Made by a program: the position numbers and the translations under genes
Assembly (NCBI RefSeq): GCF_900129885.1
Contig: NZ_FQXE01000006.1
Span: forward strand, 88,179-152,178
Source: Pollutimonas bauzanensis
GTDB lineage: Bacteria > Pseudomonadota > Gammaproteobacteria > Burkholderiales > Burkholderiaceae_B
Direction: 5' to 3'
Length of the DNA stretch: 64,000 nt
The notes under the pieces: generated by a model
Databases searched by the model: none
What the model saw: the letters and a program-made list of their open reading frames with translations, nothing else
What the model was told of the DNA's origin: nothing
Part shown: positions 52,724 through 61,130 of the stretch, piece after piece
How positions within the stretch are numbered: position 1 is the stretch's first letter
Layout: every line of letters starts with the position of its first letter

Positions 52724-54106
52724 TCAGCTTCCCCGCATCGCTGCCGGGCGCATCGACTCCGGCGCCAGCAGGTTCTTGACTATCCGGAATTTTCCGCTGG
52801 GCTCGCGCGGTATCTCGTCGACCAGAGCCAGATGCACGGCAACCGATTTACCCAGCCGCAATGCCATGGCGTCCAGGAATTGCCGCTGCTGCGCCGCCGT
52901 GAACTGGTCGTTGGCGACGACGGCAATGCTGACCGTGTCGGGCTGCTTCTGCGTTACCTGGAAGCACACGATGCCGTCGACGTCCTTGGTGCAATTGCTG
53001 ATATTGCCCAGATTCACCTTGCCGTTCTCCGGCGACCAGATGAAGTCCGAGGTCCGGCCATCGATGTGTTCCACGACGGGGAAGCAGGAACCGCAAGCGC
53101 ATTGGAAGGAGGGCGGCGCGAGCTTTATGCGGTCGCCGATGCGGTAGCGTATCAGCGGCGTGCCGTGGGTGGTGAACGCGGTCACCAGGATTTCGCCTTC
53201 CTGCGCCGGCCGCATGTTCTCATCGACGACTTCGAACACGCCGGTCAGCGGATGGATATGCAGCGAGCCCTGCGGGCATTGCAGTATGAAGGGCGCGCCT
53301 TCCGAGGCGGCGTATTGATCGACGACCTGGCAGCCCAGCACTTGGCCAATGATTTCACGATATTTTGGCAGCACGGTTTCGGCGGTGGGGAAAAAGGCCT
53401 TGACGCTGCCCTCATAGGTCAGCTTGCGCTCCAGGGCCATGGTGCACAGGTCATAGACGCTGGAAGGAAAGCCGACGATATATTCCGGCTTGAAATCGCA
53501 GAAGGCGCGCCAATAGGCGTCGAAGTTCTGCTGGCTGATATGGAAGGTGGAAAAGAAACGGATCTTGTTGATGTAGTCGTCCCGGGAAACATTGCCGCTC
53601 GCCAGGTCCTGCGGGCGCACCAGGCTCTTGCCGCTGAACCACGCGACCTTCTTGCCCAGGCGGTATCCATACCTGGCGCGGAAATGGTCCTTCAGGGCGA
53701 AGCGTTCCTGCATGTCCTCATGCGCGTAGATCACTTTCATCGATGCGCCGGTCGTGCCGCCCGTCAGGCTGACTATGCCGTCCTTTTCCTCGATGCTGCG
53801 GATGGCGTCCATATGCGCCAGCAATTGGGCCTTTTCGAGTATCGGGAATTCCTCCAGGGGCTTGCCACGCTGCGGTGCATACCAGGGCGATGCCTGCGTG
53901 GCGGCCTGCAGGAATTCGGCCTGCCGTTTGCGCGCTTCGCGCGCCACCTCGTCCGCGCCGGCCGTTTCGAAGCGGCGGTAGTATTCCCGATAGGCCTTGT
54001 ACCGGCCCCGGTGGCGCTGCTTGTACAGATAGGTGTTGTAAAGGCTGATGCCTATGTTCTGCGCGAAGACGGGCGCGTACTTGAGTATGAAATCTTTCAA
54101 AGCCAT
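52724..54106 (-). CDS. CapK/PaaK-like adenylate-forming enzyme of the polysaccharide locus
   Basis: 460 aa related to phenylacetate-CoA ligases and CapK proteins. ATP-binding loop SLTGGTTGASMKV, then GFPSSVYDLC, QYAASEGAPF, YRIGDRIKL and a C-terminal Lys-type ending PREPSGKFRIVKNLL. A four-residue Cys cluster CACGSC (about 340-345) hints at a zinc site. In capsule loci such enzymes are thought to activate an acid for amide or ester attachment to sugars. The ATG at 54106 is used; an upstream in-frame TTG at 54130 is less likely. Confidence 0.85.
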   Translation of the reverse strand: MALKDFILKYAPVFAQNIGISLYNTYLYKQRHRGRYKAYREYYRRFETAGADEVAREARKRQAEFLQAATQASPWYAPQRGKPLEEFPILEKAQLLAHMDAIRSIEEKDGIVSLTGGTTGASMKVIYAHEDMQERFALKDHFRARYGYRLGKKVAWFSGKSLVRPQDLASGNVSRDDYINKIRFFSTFHISQQNFDAYWRAFCDFKPEYIVGFPSSVYDLCTMALERKLTYEGSVKAFFPTAETVLPKYREIIGQVLGCQVVDQYAASEGAPFILQCPQGSLHIHPLTGVFEVVDENMRPAQEGEILVTAFTTHGTPLIRYRIGDRIKLAPPSFQCACGSCFPVVEHIDGRTSDFIWSPENGKVNLGNISNCTKDVDGIVCFQVTQKQPDTVSIAVVANDQFTAAQQRQFLDAMALRLGKSVAVHLALVDEIPREPSGKFRIVKNLLAPESMRPAAMRGS

Positions 54107-54137
54107 TTTTACCAGAAAGCGGGTTGGCAAGCGCTGG

Positions 54138-55280
54138 TCAAGCTTGCGGTCGGTATAGTGTCTCGAACTTGGCTACGGCGTGTCCGAGGGTGAAGTGCTG
54201 TTCGATGCGCAGCCTGGCGCGCGCGCCCAGATCCTTGCGCTGCTCCGCGCCGCGGCTGGCCATGTCGAGCAGTGCGCCGGCCAGTTCCGCAACCGAGTCC
54301 GCTGGAACGATCAGCCCCGTTTCGCCGAGCAATACCGCGGCGTCGCCCACATCCGTCGCGACGCAGGGCAGGCCGACGCACATGGCCTCGCCCAGGACAT
54401 TCGGAAAGCCTTCGGTTCTGGAGTGCAGGCAGAAGACGTCCATGGCGCTCATGCAGGCCGCCACGTCGGCGCGCTCGCCCAGCAAGGTGAAGCGCTCCGG
54501 AAAGCCGGTCGCATCGATCAGGCGCATCAGCGCCGGGTTGTGCGCGGTCAGGTCGCGGCCCACGAGCAGGAAGCGCAGCCATTTTTCCTCGCGGCCCAGC
54601 ATGCCCGCGGCGCGTATGAAGCTTGCATGGTCCTTGGCCGCGCTGTAGCGGCCGACAGAGCCCAGGACCACGGTGTCCTCGCCTATGCCGAGGCGGCCGC
54701 GCAGCGCCTGCCTGCCGGTTTCGGAATGGCGGAAGTTTTCAGGGTCGTAGCCGTTGTGGATCACCAGCATGCGCGAGCGGTCATAGCCGGCCGCGGCATG
54801 CACCGCGAGCGCCGAGTCGGCCACGCAGACGATGCCCGTCGGGACGGCATGAGAGCACCAGGCGCAGGCCTTGCGGATCAGCCGTTTCAGGCGCGTGCCG
54901 CCCGATTCGAAATGCGAATTGCGTATGCCCCAGAGTATGTTCTTGACGCCCAGCCGCCGGCCGGCGAATCCGCCCAGCAGGTCGGCGTAATACATCCAGC
55001 ACTGCAGGACGTCCGGCTTGTCGCGGCGCAGGGCGCGGACCAGCCGGAAATAGATTTTCGGCGCATCGAACAAACTGCGCATATTCAATGCGCTGACGGG
55101 CACGCCCATCTTTTCCAGGCCGGGGCCGAGCGCGCCCTTGGTGGTCAGGGATATCACCCGGTGCTCGAATTCCGGCCTGCCCTGGTGCGCCTCGATCAAG
55201 CGGCACAGAAAGCGTTCCGCCCCGCCCACGTCCAGGCCCACGATGACATGGGTGATCTTGATTCTGTCGGTATTTGTCAT
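54138..55280 (-). CDS. GT4-family glycosyltransferase
   Basis: 380 aa GT-B enzyme. DVGGAERFLCRLIEAHQG near the N-terminus is the acceptor-side glycine loop; the C-terminal donor site is HSRTEGFPNVLGEAMCVGLPCVATDVGDAAVLLGETG (parts), with the EX7E motif. It would add one sugar to the lipid-linked repeat. The ATG is immediately after the asparagine-synthase-like stop (55281-55283), so the two are coupled. Confidence 0.9.
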   Translation of the reverse strand: MTNTDRIKITHVIVGLDVGGAERFLCRLIEAHQGRPEFEHRVISLTTKGALGPGLEKMGVPVSALNMRSLFDAPKIYFRLVRALRRDKPDVLQCWMYYADLLGGFAGRRLGVKNILWGIRNSHFESGGTRLKRLIRKACAWCSHAVPTGIVCVADSALAVHAAAGYDRSRMLVIHNGYDPENFRHSETGRQALRGRLGIGEDTVVLGSVGRYSAAKDHASFIRAAGMLGREEKWLRFLLVGRDLTAHNPALMRLIDATGFPERFTLLGERADVAACMSAMDVFCLHSRTEGFPNVLGEAMCVGLPCVATDVGDAAVLLGETGLIVPADSVAELAGALLDMASRGAEQRKDLGARARLRIEQHFTLGHAVAKFETLYRPQA

Positions 55281-57239
55281 TCAATCCTGCTTTTCAAGCC
55301 AGGCCTGGAACATCAGCGGGGACCACAGCCGGGCCGAACAGTCCTGCTTGCCTTCCAGGTGCAGGCGCCATGCGCGCCGCAGCGGCTCCGGGTGAAAGTA
55401 GCCTTCCCGCCGCAGGCGGCCCTCGTCCAGCAAGGCCTCCGCCCAATCGCGCAAGGGGCCGCGCAGCCATGCGCCCAAAGGGATGGAAAACCCTTTCTTG
55501 GGGCGTTCGATCAGCTCGCGCGGGACGTGGCGATAGAGCACTTCGCGCAGCAGCCACTTGCCTTTGCCGTCCCGCAGTTTCAGCGCCAGCGGCATGCGCC
55601 AGGCGAGCTCGACGACGCGGTGGTCCAGCATCGGGATCCTGACCTCCAGGCTATTGGCCATCGCGGCGCGATCGACCTTGGGCAGGATGTCGTCGGCCAT
55701 GTATGACTGCGTGCCTACGGCCATCATCCAGTGCTCGAAACTGTCGGTCTCCGGCCAGGCCTGCGGCGTGTCGAGCAGCGTCGCCGGTTCGCGGCAGCCA
55801 ATCACCACGTGTTCGGGCTGCTCCCAGTGGCTGCTGAGCCGGTGGTAGAACGCTTCCTTGCTGTCCGAGGACAGTAGCCCGGCAAGCTTGTGGAGCCTTT
55901 CGCCATTCAGCGCGCGCGCGAATCTGTCTGGCATGAGGGCGCGCAGCGGCCTGAACACGGCGTCCCATGACGATGCGGGCAGGCCCGCCAGGCCGGCCGC
56001 CGCCGCACGGCGCAGCGGCGCCGGCAGGCGGCCGATCCTGCGCCACAGGGCGGGGGCGAACTGATAGGTGTTATAGCCGCCGAAGAGTTCATCGCCGGCG
56101 TCGCCGCTCAAGGACACGGTGACGTGCTGCCGGGCCAACTGGCAGACCAGGAAGGTGGGTATCTGCGAGCTGTCGGCAAATGGCTCATCATAGATATCGG
56201 GCAGCCGCGGGATGACGGCCAGGGCATCTTCGGCGCGCACATACAGCTCGGTGTGCTCGGTGCCCAGGTGCCTGGCGATGGCCTGGGCGTGCTGCGCCTC
56301 GTTGTAGCGCGGGTCGTCGAAGCCTATCGTGAACGTGCGCACCGGGCGCGGGCTCTGCGCCTGCATCAGGGCCACGATCGCGCTGCTGTCTATGCCGCCG
56401 CTCAGGAAGGCGCCCAGCGGCACATCGGCCAGCATCTGGCCGCCTATGCTGGCGGACAACTGCTGCTCCAGCGCATCGGCCGCCTGGTCCGCCGTCCCGG
56501 CAAAGGGCTGCGCCAGCCCGGCATGAATCGCATCGTTCATCCGCCAGTAGGCCTTGGACTCGGCCGAACGGGCCGCGCCCTGGCCGGCCAGGGGGATATT
56601 GATGTAGTGGCCGGCGAGCAGCTTGTGCACATTCTGGTAAATGCTGTGCGGCGCGCCGATATAGCCATGGCGCAGCAGCAGCGCGATGGCGTTGCGATCG
56701 ACCGCGGCATGGAAGGCGGGATGCGCTTTCAGCGCTTTGAGTTCCGATCCGAACAGCAGGGCATCGCCTTGCCAGGCCCAATACAGTGGCTTCTCGCCCA
56801 GGCGGTCGCGCGCCAGCGTCAGGACTTTGGCGTGCCGGTCCCAAAGGGCGATGGCGAACATGCCCGCGGTGGCCTGCAGCGTCTTTTCCACGCCCCAGGC
56901 GGCGAAGCAGGCCAGCAGGGTCTCCGTGTCGGCGTGGCCGCGCCAGGCCGGCTGCTTGCCTTCGCGCTCCAGGCGCCGGCGCAGGTCGAGATGATTGTAG
57001 ATTTCGCCGTTGAAGGCGATCACGTAGCGCGTGCAGGCCGAATGCATGGGCTGGTGCCCCGCGGGCGACAAGTCCAGGACCGACAGCCGGCGGTGCGCCA
57101 GCGTCAGTCCGGCCGCCTCGTCGCTCCACACGCCCGCGTCGTCCGGGCCGCGGTGGGCGATCGCATCGGCCATCCTCGAGCCTATGCCGGCTCTGGCGCC
57201 GCTCGCATCATGGGAATAGAAGCCTGTCAGGCCGCACAT
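55281..57239 (-). CDS. asnB: Glutamine-dependent asparagine-synthase-like amidotransferase
   Basis: 652 aa. N-terminal Ntn glutaminase with catalytic Cys2 (MCGLTGFYSHDASG); ATP-pyrophosphatase domain with FLSGGIDSSAIVALMQ and an intact SGG-DS loop. Members of this type inside polysaccharide loci often amidate uronic acids rather than make asparagine. This reading is supported by the flanking glycosyltransferases. Full length and all glutaminase signature residues are kept. Confidence 0.92.
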   Translation of the reverse strand: MCGLTGFYSHDASGARAGIGSRMADAIAHRGPDDAGVWSDEAAGLTLAHRRLSVLDLSPAGHQPMHSACTRYVIAFNGEIYNHLDLRRRLEREGKQPAWRGHADTETLLACFAAWGVEKTLQATAGMFAIALWDRHAKVLTLARDRLGEKPLYWAWQGDALLFGSELKALKAHPAFHAAVDRNAIALLLRHGYIGAPHSIYQNVHKLLAGHYINIPLAGQGAARSAESKAYWRMNDAIHAGLAQPFAGTADQAADALEQQLSASIGGQMLADVPLGAFLSGGIDSSAIVALMQAQSPRPVRTFTIGFDDPRYNEAQHAQAIARHLGTEHTELYVRAEDALAVIPRLPDIYDEPFADSSQIPTFLVCQLARQHVTVSLSGDAGDELFGGYNTYQFAPALWRRIGRLPAPLRRAAAAGLAGLPASSWDAVFRPLRALMPDRFARALNGERLHKLAGLLSSDSKEAFYHRLSSHWEQPEHVVIGCREPATLLDTPQAWPETDSFEHWMMAVGTQSYMADDILPKVDRAAMANSLEVRIPMLDHRVVELAWRMPLALKLRDGKGKWLLREVLYRHVPRELIERPKKGFSIPLGAWLRGPLRDWAEALLDEGRLRREGYFHPEPLRRAWRLHLEGKQDCSARLWSPLMFQAWLEKQD

Positions 57240-57260
57240 AGGGGTCCTTGGGTGGAAATG

Positions 57261-58406
57261 TCAGGAATGGCGCAGGCGTTCATCGGGGTCCAATACATGC
57301 AGATAGGCGTCCACGGCGTTGGCGACGCTGAACGCCCGCGCGCGGGTTTCGACATCGGGGGGCGAGGCGTCGGCCAGCGTATGCTTCAGGGCGCCGGCCA
57401 GGGCGCCGGCGTCGCCCACGGGAACCAGGCGGCCCCATCGGCCTTGCTCCAGTATTTCGGCGGGGCCGCTGGGGCAGGCGGTGCTCACGACAGGCGTGCC
57501 GCAGGCCATGGCCTCGACCAGCACATTGCCGAATCCTTCCCATCGGGAAGACAGGACAAACACCGAAGCGCCGCGCATCCAGTTGTACGGATTGGCCTGG
57601 AAGCCGGCCAGCAGTATGTCGTCTTGATAAGGCGAGGCGTTTTTGAGCGATTCCAATAAGGGCCGCTCGCCGCCTTCGCCCAGTATGACCAGGCGCGCCC
57701 TGGTGGAGCGCCGCAACTGATGGAAGGCGTCGATGAGCATGGGGAAGTCTTTTTCCCTGCTCAGGCGTCCGACGCCGATGATGACGGGCGGCTCGCCCGG
57801 GGCAAACCAGGGATGAAGCAAGGCTTCCCGGCTTCTGGCCGCCAGCTCCACGGTTTCGATGGGGTTGTGGCAGGTGCTCACGGTGTCGCGGGCATAGCCC
57901 AGCGTGGCGCTCAGGTCATCGGCCACGCCGTCGGACACGGCTACGATGGCGTCGGCCCTGGCATACGATTTTTTCATCAGCCAGGGCAGCACTTTGGAGA
58001 CCGGCCCTTGCGTATCCGCCACGGCCTGCGACAGGTTGGCATGCTCGGATATGACCAGCCGCGCGCCGCTGCCCGAAAGAAAGCGGGCCCATATCGCCAC
58101 CACATTGACATAGTTCATTGCCGACAGCATGGCGCGGGGCCGCTCGCGCTTCAGGTAAGCGGCCAAGGCGAACAGGCTGGTCAGCGCGCGCCTGCCCTGC
58201 AAGTCTATGATTCTGACCCCGGGGTCGACCTGCGGCAGGTAAACGCCGGCCTTTTTCACCAGCACCAGATCGACCCCGATGCCTTGCCTCGCAAAGCCAT
58301 TGGCCAGGGAAACGATGACGCGTTCCGCGCCGCCGCCGTTGAGCGATGGAATGAACAGCGCAAGCCTGCCGCTGTCCGCCTTGCCCGGGTTGCTTGTGTT
58401 TCGCAT
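57261..58406 (-). CDS. GT4-family glycosyltransferase
   Basis: 381 aa GT-B enzyme: FIPSLNGGGAERVIVSLANG near the N-terminus and donor-site WEGFGNVLVEAMACGTPVVSTACPSGPAEILEQG (parts) in the C-terminus. The ATG at 58406 (MRNTSNPGKADSG) is preferred; a longer frame to 58502 overlaps the pyruvyltransferase. Third GT4 enzyme of the locus. Confidence 0.9.
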   Translation of the reverse strand: MRNTSNPGKADSGRLALFIPSLNGGGAERVIVSLANGFARQGIGVDLVLVKKAGVYLPQVDPGVRIIDLQGRRALTSLFALAAYLKRERPRAMLSAMNYVNVVAIWARFLSGSGARLVISEHANLSQAVADTQGPVSKVLPWLMKKSYARADAIVAVSDGVADDLSATLGYARDTVSTCHNPIETVELAARSREALLHPWFAPGEPPVIIGVGRLSREKDFPMLIDAFHQLRRSTRARLVILGEGGERPLLESLKNASPYQDDILLAGFQANPYNWMRGASVFVLSSRWEGFGNVLVEAMACGTPVVSTACPSGPAEILEQGRWGRLVPVGDAGALAGALKHTLADASPPDVETRARAFSVANAVDAYLHVLDPDERLRHS

Positions 58407-58428
58407 ATGCCTGATCGGAGCCGCCGGC

Positions 58429-59595
58429 TCAGGCGCCGACGGCGCAAAGAAAATCTTTTCGGAGGCTGTCGCGGATGGCGCCGATGCGCGCGGGCGTTTC
58501 ATCCAGCAAAGCCGCGGTGATGTCCTGCGCGGAGCGCTGCCTGAACTCTGCCATGGAGATGCAGGATTCCCGTTTGCCGCAGTAGGTGAACATATGCAGG
58601 ACCTTGGGGTCCCACTCGAAGCCGATGACAGGCACTTCCAGGGCCATCGCGGTGACCGCGGCGTGCATGCGGTAGGCGGCCAGGACGCGATAGCCGCCGA
58701 TTTTTGCCATCAGGTCCGCGGGGCTCCTGACGTCGGCGCATACGGAAATGCCCGGGTATTTCGGCGCCAATCTGGCCCAGAGTTCCAGCGCGAATTCATT
58801 GTCCAGGTTCGAGCCGTTCGAAATCAGCTCTATCTTGGCCGCGCCTATGCGGGCGGCAAGCGATTCGACCACGCCTTCCCACCAGGCCAATGCGTATTGC
58901 CGGTTAGACATGGGATGCTCGGGCGTGAGCATTTTCAGGATGGACGGGGCGATGACGCCCAGTCCCACGACGTCCTGCGTTTTCTCGCGCGCGCCGTCTC
59001 TTTCCAGATAAAGCGCGCTGTCGAAGCCGGACTTGACCTTGTGCGCGTGGCGCGCGCCGGCGGCCGCGCTCACAAGCTGGTAGGAATGGCTGTCGCGGCA
59101 CATCACGCAGCTGACCGCCGGCGATTTCACGATCCGGGCTACGATGCTTCTGGCCAGCCAGCTGTATTTTTTCCCCGCTCCCACCGAGAACAGCTTCACC
59201 GGCGTGCCGTTGCGCTCGCATTGCTGGACGATGCGCAGAATCAGCAAGGGGAAATTCAGGAAGTTGTCCATCAGCAGGTTGCCGCCGCCTATGACCACCT
59301 GGGCGTATCGCCGGGTTTCATAGCTCGCGGCGATCTTCCTGTACCGGGTGAAATAGAACAGTACCGAGATGGCGTAATTGACCGCGCTGGACTGCAGCAG
59401 GACCGTCTTGAGCGCATTTTTTTTCGGTTTGCCGTGGGCCAGGGTTAAGCTGGTTTCGCCCACCGGGTTGCCGAAGAAATCCTTGAAATCGGCTTCTATA
59501 TCGTGGTCGCGACACAGCTTCTTGAGCGCCAGCTTGATGATGCCGTCGCCCACGTTCCTGGAGGAATATTCTCCAGCGAACAATGTCTTGTTCAT
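58429..59595 (-). CDS. Polysaccharide pyruvyl transferase family protein
   Basis: 388 aa. The PS_pyruv_trans domain is recognised from the opening GEYSSRNVGDGIIKLALKKL, VVIGGGNLLMDNF, and the CsaB-like C-terminal YRMHAAVTAMALEVPVIGFEWDPKVLHMF. It would transfer pyruvate from PEP as a ketal onto a sugar of the repeat unit, adding a negative charge. The ATG at 59595 is used; the longer frame to 60141 is a shadow of wzx. Confidence 0.88.
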   Translation of the reverse strand: MNKTLFAGEYSSRNVGDGIIKLALKKLCRDHDIEADFKDFFGNPVGETSLTLAHGKPKKNALKTVLLQSSAVNYAISVLFYFTRYRKIAASYETRRYAQVVIGGGNLLMDNFLNFPLLILRIVQQCERNGTPVKLFSVGAGKKYSWLARSIVARIVKSPAVSCVMCRDSHSYQLVSAAAGARHAHKVKSGFDSALYLERDGAREKTQDVVGLGVIAPSILKMLTPEHPMSNRQYALAWWEGVVESLAARIGAAKIELISNGSNLDNEFALELWARLAPKYPGISVCADVRSPADLMAKIGGYRVLAAYRMHAAVTAMALEVPVIGFEWDPKVLHMFTYCGKRESCISMAEFRQRSAQDITAALLDETPARIGAIRDSLRKDFLCAVGA

Positions 59596-59651
59596 TCTTC
59601 TTTCCTTTTCATGCTTCTGTCCTCCGGCCCGCGCCCGGGCGATGCAGCCGG

Positions 59652-61127
59652 TCAGGCCTGGGTCTTGGGTTGGGCCTTGCGCAGGCGGCCCGCCAGGAGG
59701 GCATGCGATTTGTTCTTGATCAGCGCGTAGCCTTCGACATTGGCGAGGTGGCTGATGGCGAGATACAGCGCCGCGAATGCCAGGCCGCCGATGACGGCCG
59801 CCCACGGGGCCGAGGCGCCCAGCGCGTTGAGCAGCAGCCAGGTCGCCGCGACGGCGAGCGTTGCGGCGATCACGGGCTTGAGCATGTCCTTGAGCTGTTC
59901 GCCCAGGGTGTAGCCGATCAGCGCCGCCGAGTAATACATATAGGGCAGGCACGACAGCGCCATGGCGATGATCTGCCCGGCGAGGATGCCGGTGATGCCA
60001 TAGGGCACCGAGGCGGCCAGCAGCGCAAGATGCAGGCCTTTCTTGATCAGGCCCAGGTACAGGATCAAGTCGGTTCGGCCCTTGACCTTGAGCATATTGA
60101 AGTTGACCGTATGCACCGGAAACAGGATGCCCGCGATGCATAGCAGCTGCAGGTAAGGCACCGCCGGCAGCCAGCGCTCGTTGAAGGCGATCTGGAACAG
60201 CGGCTGGGCCAGCAGGGAAATGATCAGCAAGGCCGGGGTGATCACGAAGAACAGCAGCTGGATGATGAGGCGGTACATTCTTTTCAGGTCGGCGTCATCG
60301 TCCTGGATAAGGGCCATGGCGGGATAGGTGGCTTGCTGGACGGCGCTGTTGGCCTGGTCGACGATCAGGTCGCGGATCCGTTTGGCAAAGTAGTACAGCC
60401 CGGTGATCTCCGGGCTGAACAGCTTGCCGATCACGAGGATGTAGGAGTTTTCATAAAGGACATTCAAGGTGCTTTCCAGCGTCAGCTTGGAGCCGAAGCC
60501 AAACATATACTTGAACGAAGCGATGCTGAACGAAAAGCCGGGGCGCCATGGACTGGACAGCCACAGCATGCCGGTCGACACGGCGGCCGACACCATGAAT
60601 TGCGCGACCAGGCTCCAGACGCCGAAGCCGGCATACGCCATGCCTACCGCCACCAGCCCGGCGGCGACCGTCGCTATCGAGTTGACCCGCATCAGGGACT
60701 TGAAGTCCATATGGCGATTGAGCAGCGCCAGTTGCACGACCTTGAGCGAATTGACGAAAAGCACCAGGCCCGTGACGCGGATCAGGCCGACCAGCTCGGG
60801 CTGTCCGTAAAAGCCCGCCGCCCATGGCGCCACCAGGAACACCAGCAGATAGGTGATCAGGCTGAATGCCAGATTGGTGAAGAAGGCTGTCGAGAGATCG
60901 ATGTCGGTGAGCTCTTTTTGCCGGATGATGGCCTGGCCAAAGCCCGAGGTCATCAAGGCGTCGGCCAGCGCATAGCAGATGGCGATCATCGCCATCAGGC
61001 CGAACGCTTCGGGCGCCAGGAATTTCGCCAGGAATAGCGTGAACACGACAGACGCGCCGCGGCTGATGAACATATTGGCCATGTTCCAGACGATGCCGAT
61101 GCCGATTTTCTTGTTCAGGCTGTTCAC
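59652..61127 (-). CDS. wzx: Wzx-type lipid-linked oligosaccharide flippase
   Basis: 491 aa with 12-14 predicted spans (IGIVWNMANMFISRGASVVFTLFLAKFLAPEAFGLMAMIAICYALADALM in parts, AFSLITYLLVFLVAPWAAGFY, ATVAAGLVAVGMAYAGFGVW and others). MATE-like flippase (MOP superfamily) that moves the undecaprenyl-linked repeat to the periplasm. Position between wzc and the glycosyltransferases is normal for a Wzx/Wzy locus. Confidence 0.92.
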   Translation of the reverse strand: MNSLNKKIGIGIVWNMANMFISRGASVVFTLFLAKFLAPEAFGLMAMIAICYALADALMTSGFGQAIIRQKELTDIDLSTAFFTNLAFSLITYLLVFLVAPWAAGFYGQPELVGLIRVTGLVLFVNSLKVVQLALLNRHMDFKSLMRVNSIATVAAGLVAVGMAYAGFGVWSLVAQFMVSAAVSTGMLWLSSPWRPGFSFSIASFKYMFGFGSKLTLESTLNVLYENSYILVIGKLFSPEITGLYYFAKRIRDLIVDQANSAVQQATYPAMALIQDDDADLKRMYRLIIQLLFFVITPALLIISLLAQPLFQIAFNERWLPAVPYLQLLCIAGILFPVHTVNFNMLKVKGRTDLILYLGLIKKGLHLALLAASVPYGITGILAGQIIAMALSCLPYMYYSAALIGYTLGEQLKDMLKPVIAATLAVAATWLLLNALGASAPWAAVIGGLAFAALYLAISHLANVEGYALIKNKSHALLAGRLRKAQPKTQA

Positions 61128-61130
61128 GGT

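Noticed and set aside
51582-53147. 521-codon frame antisense to the Wzy-like and CapK-like genes
   Set aside because: Crosses two real genes and their boundary; low-complexity composition.
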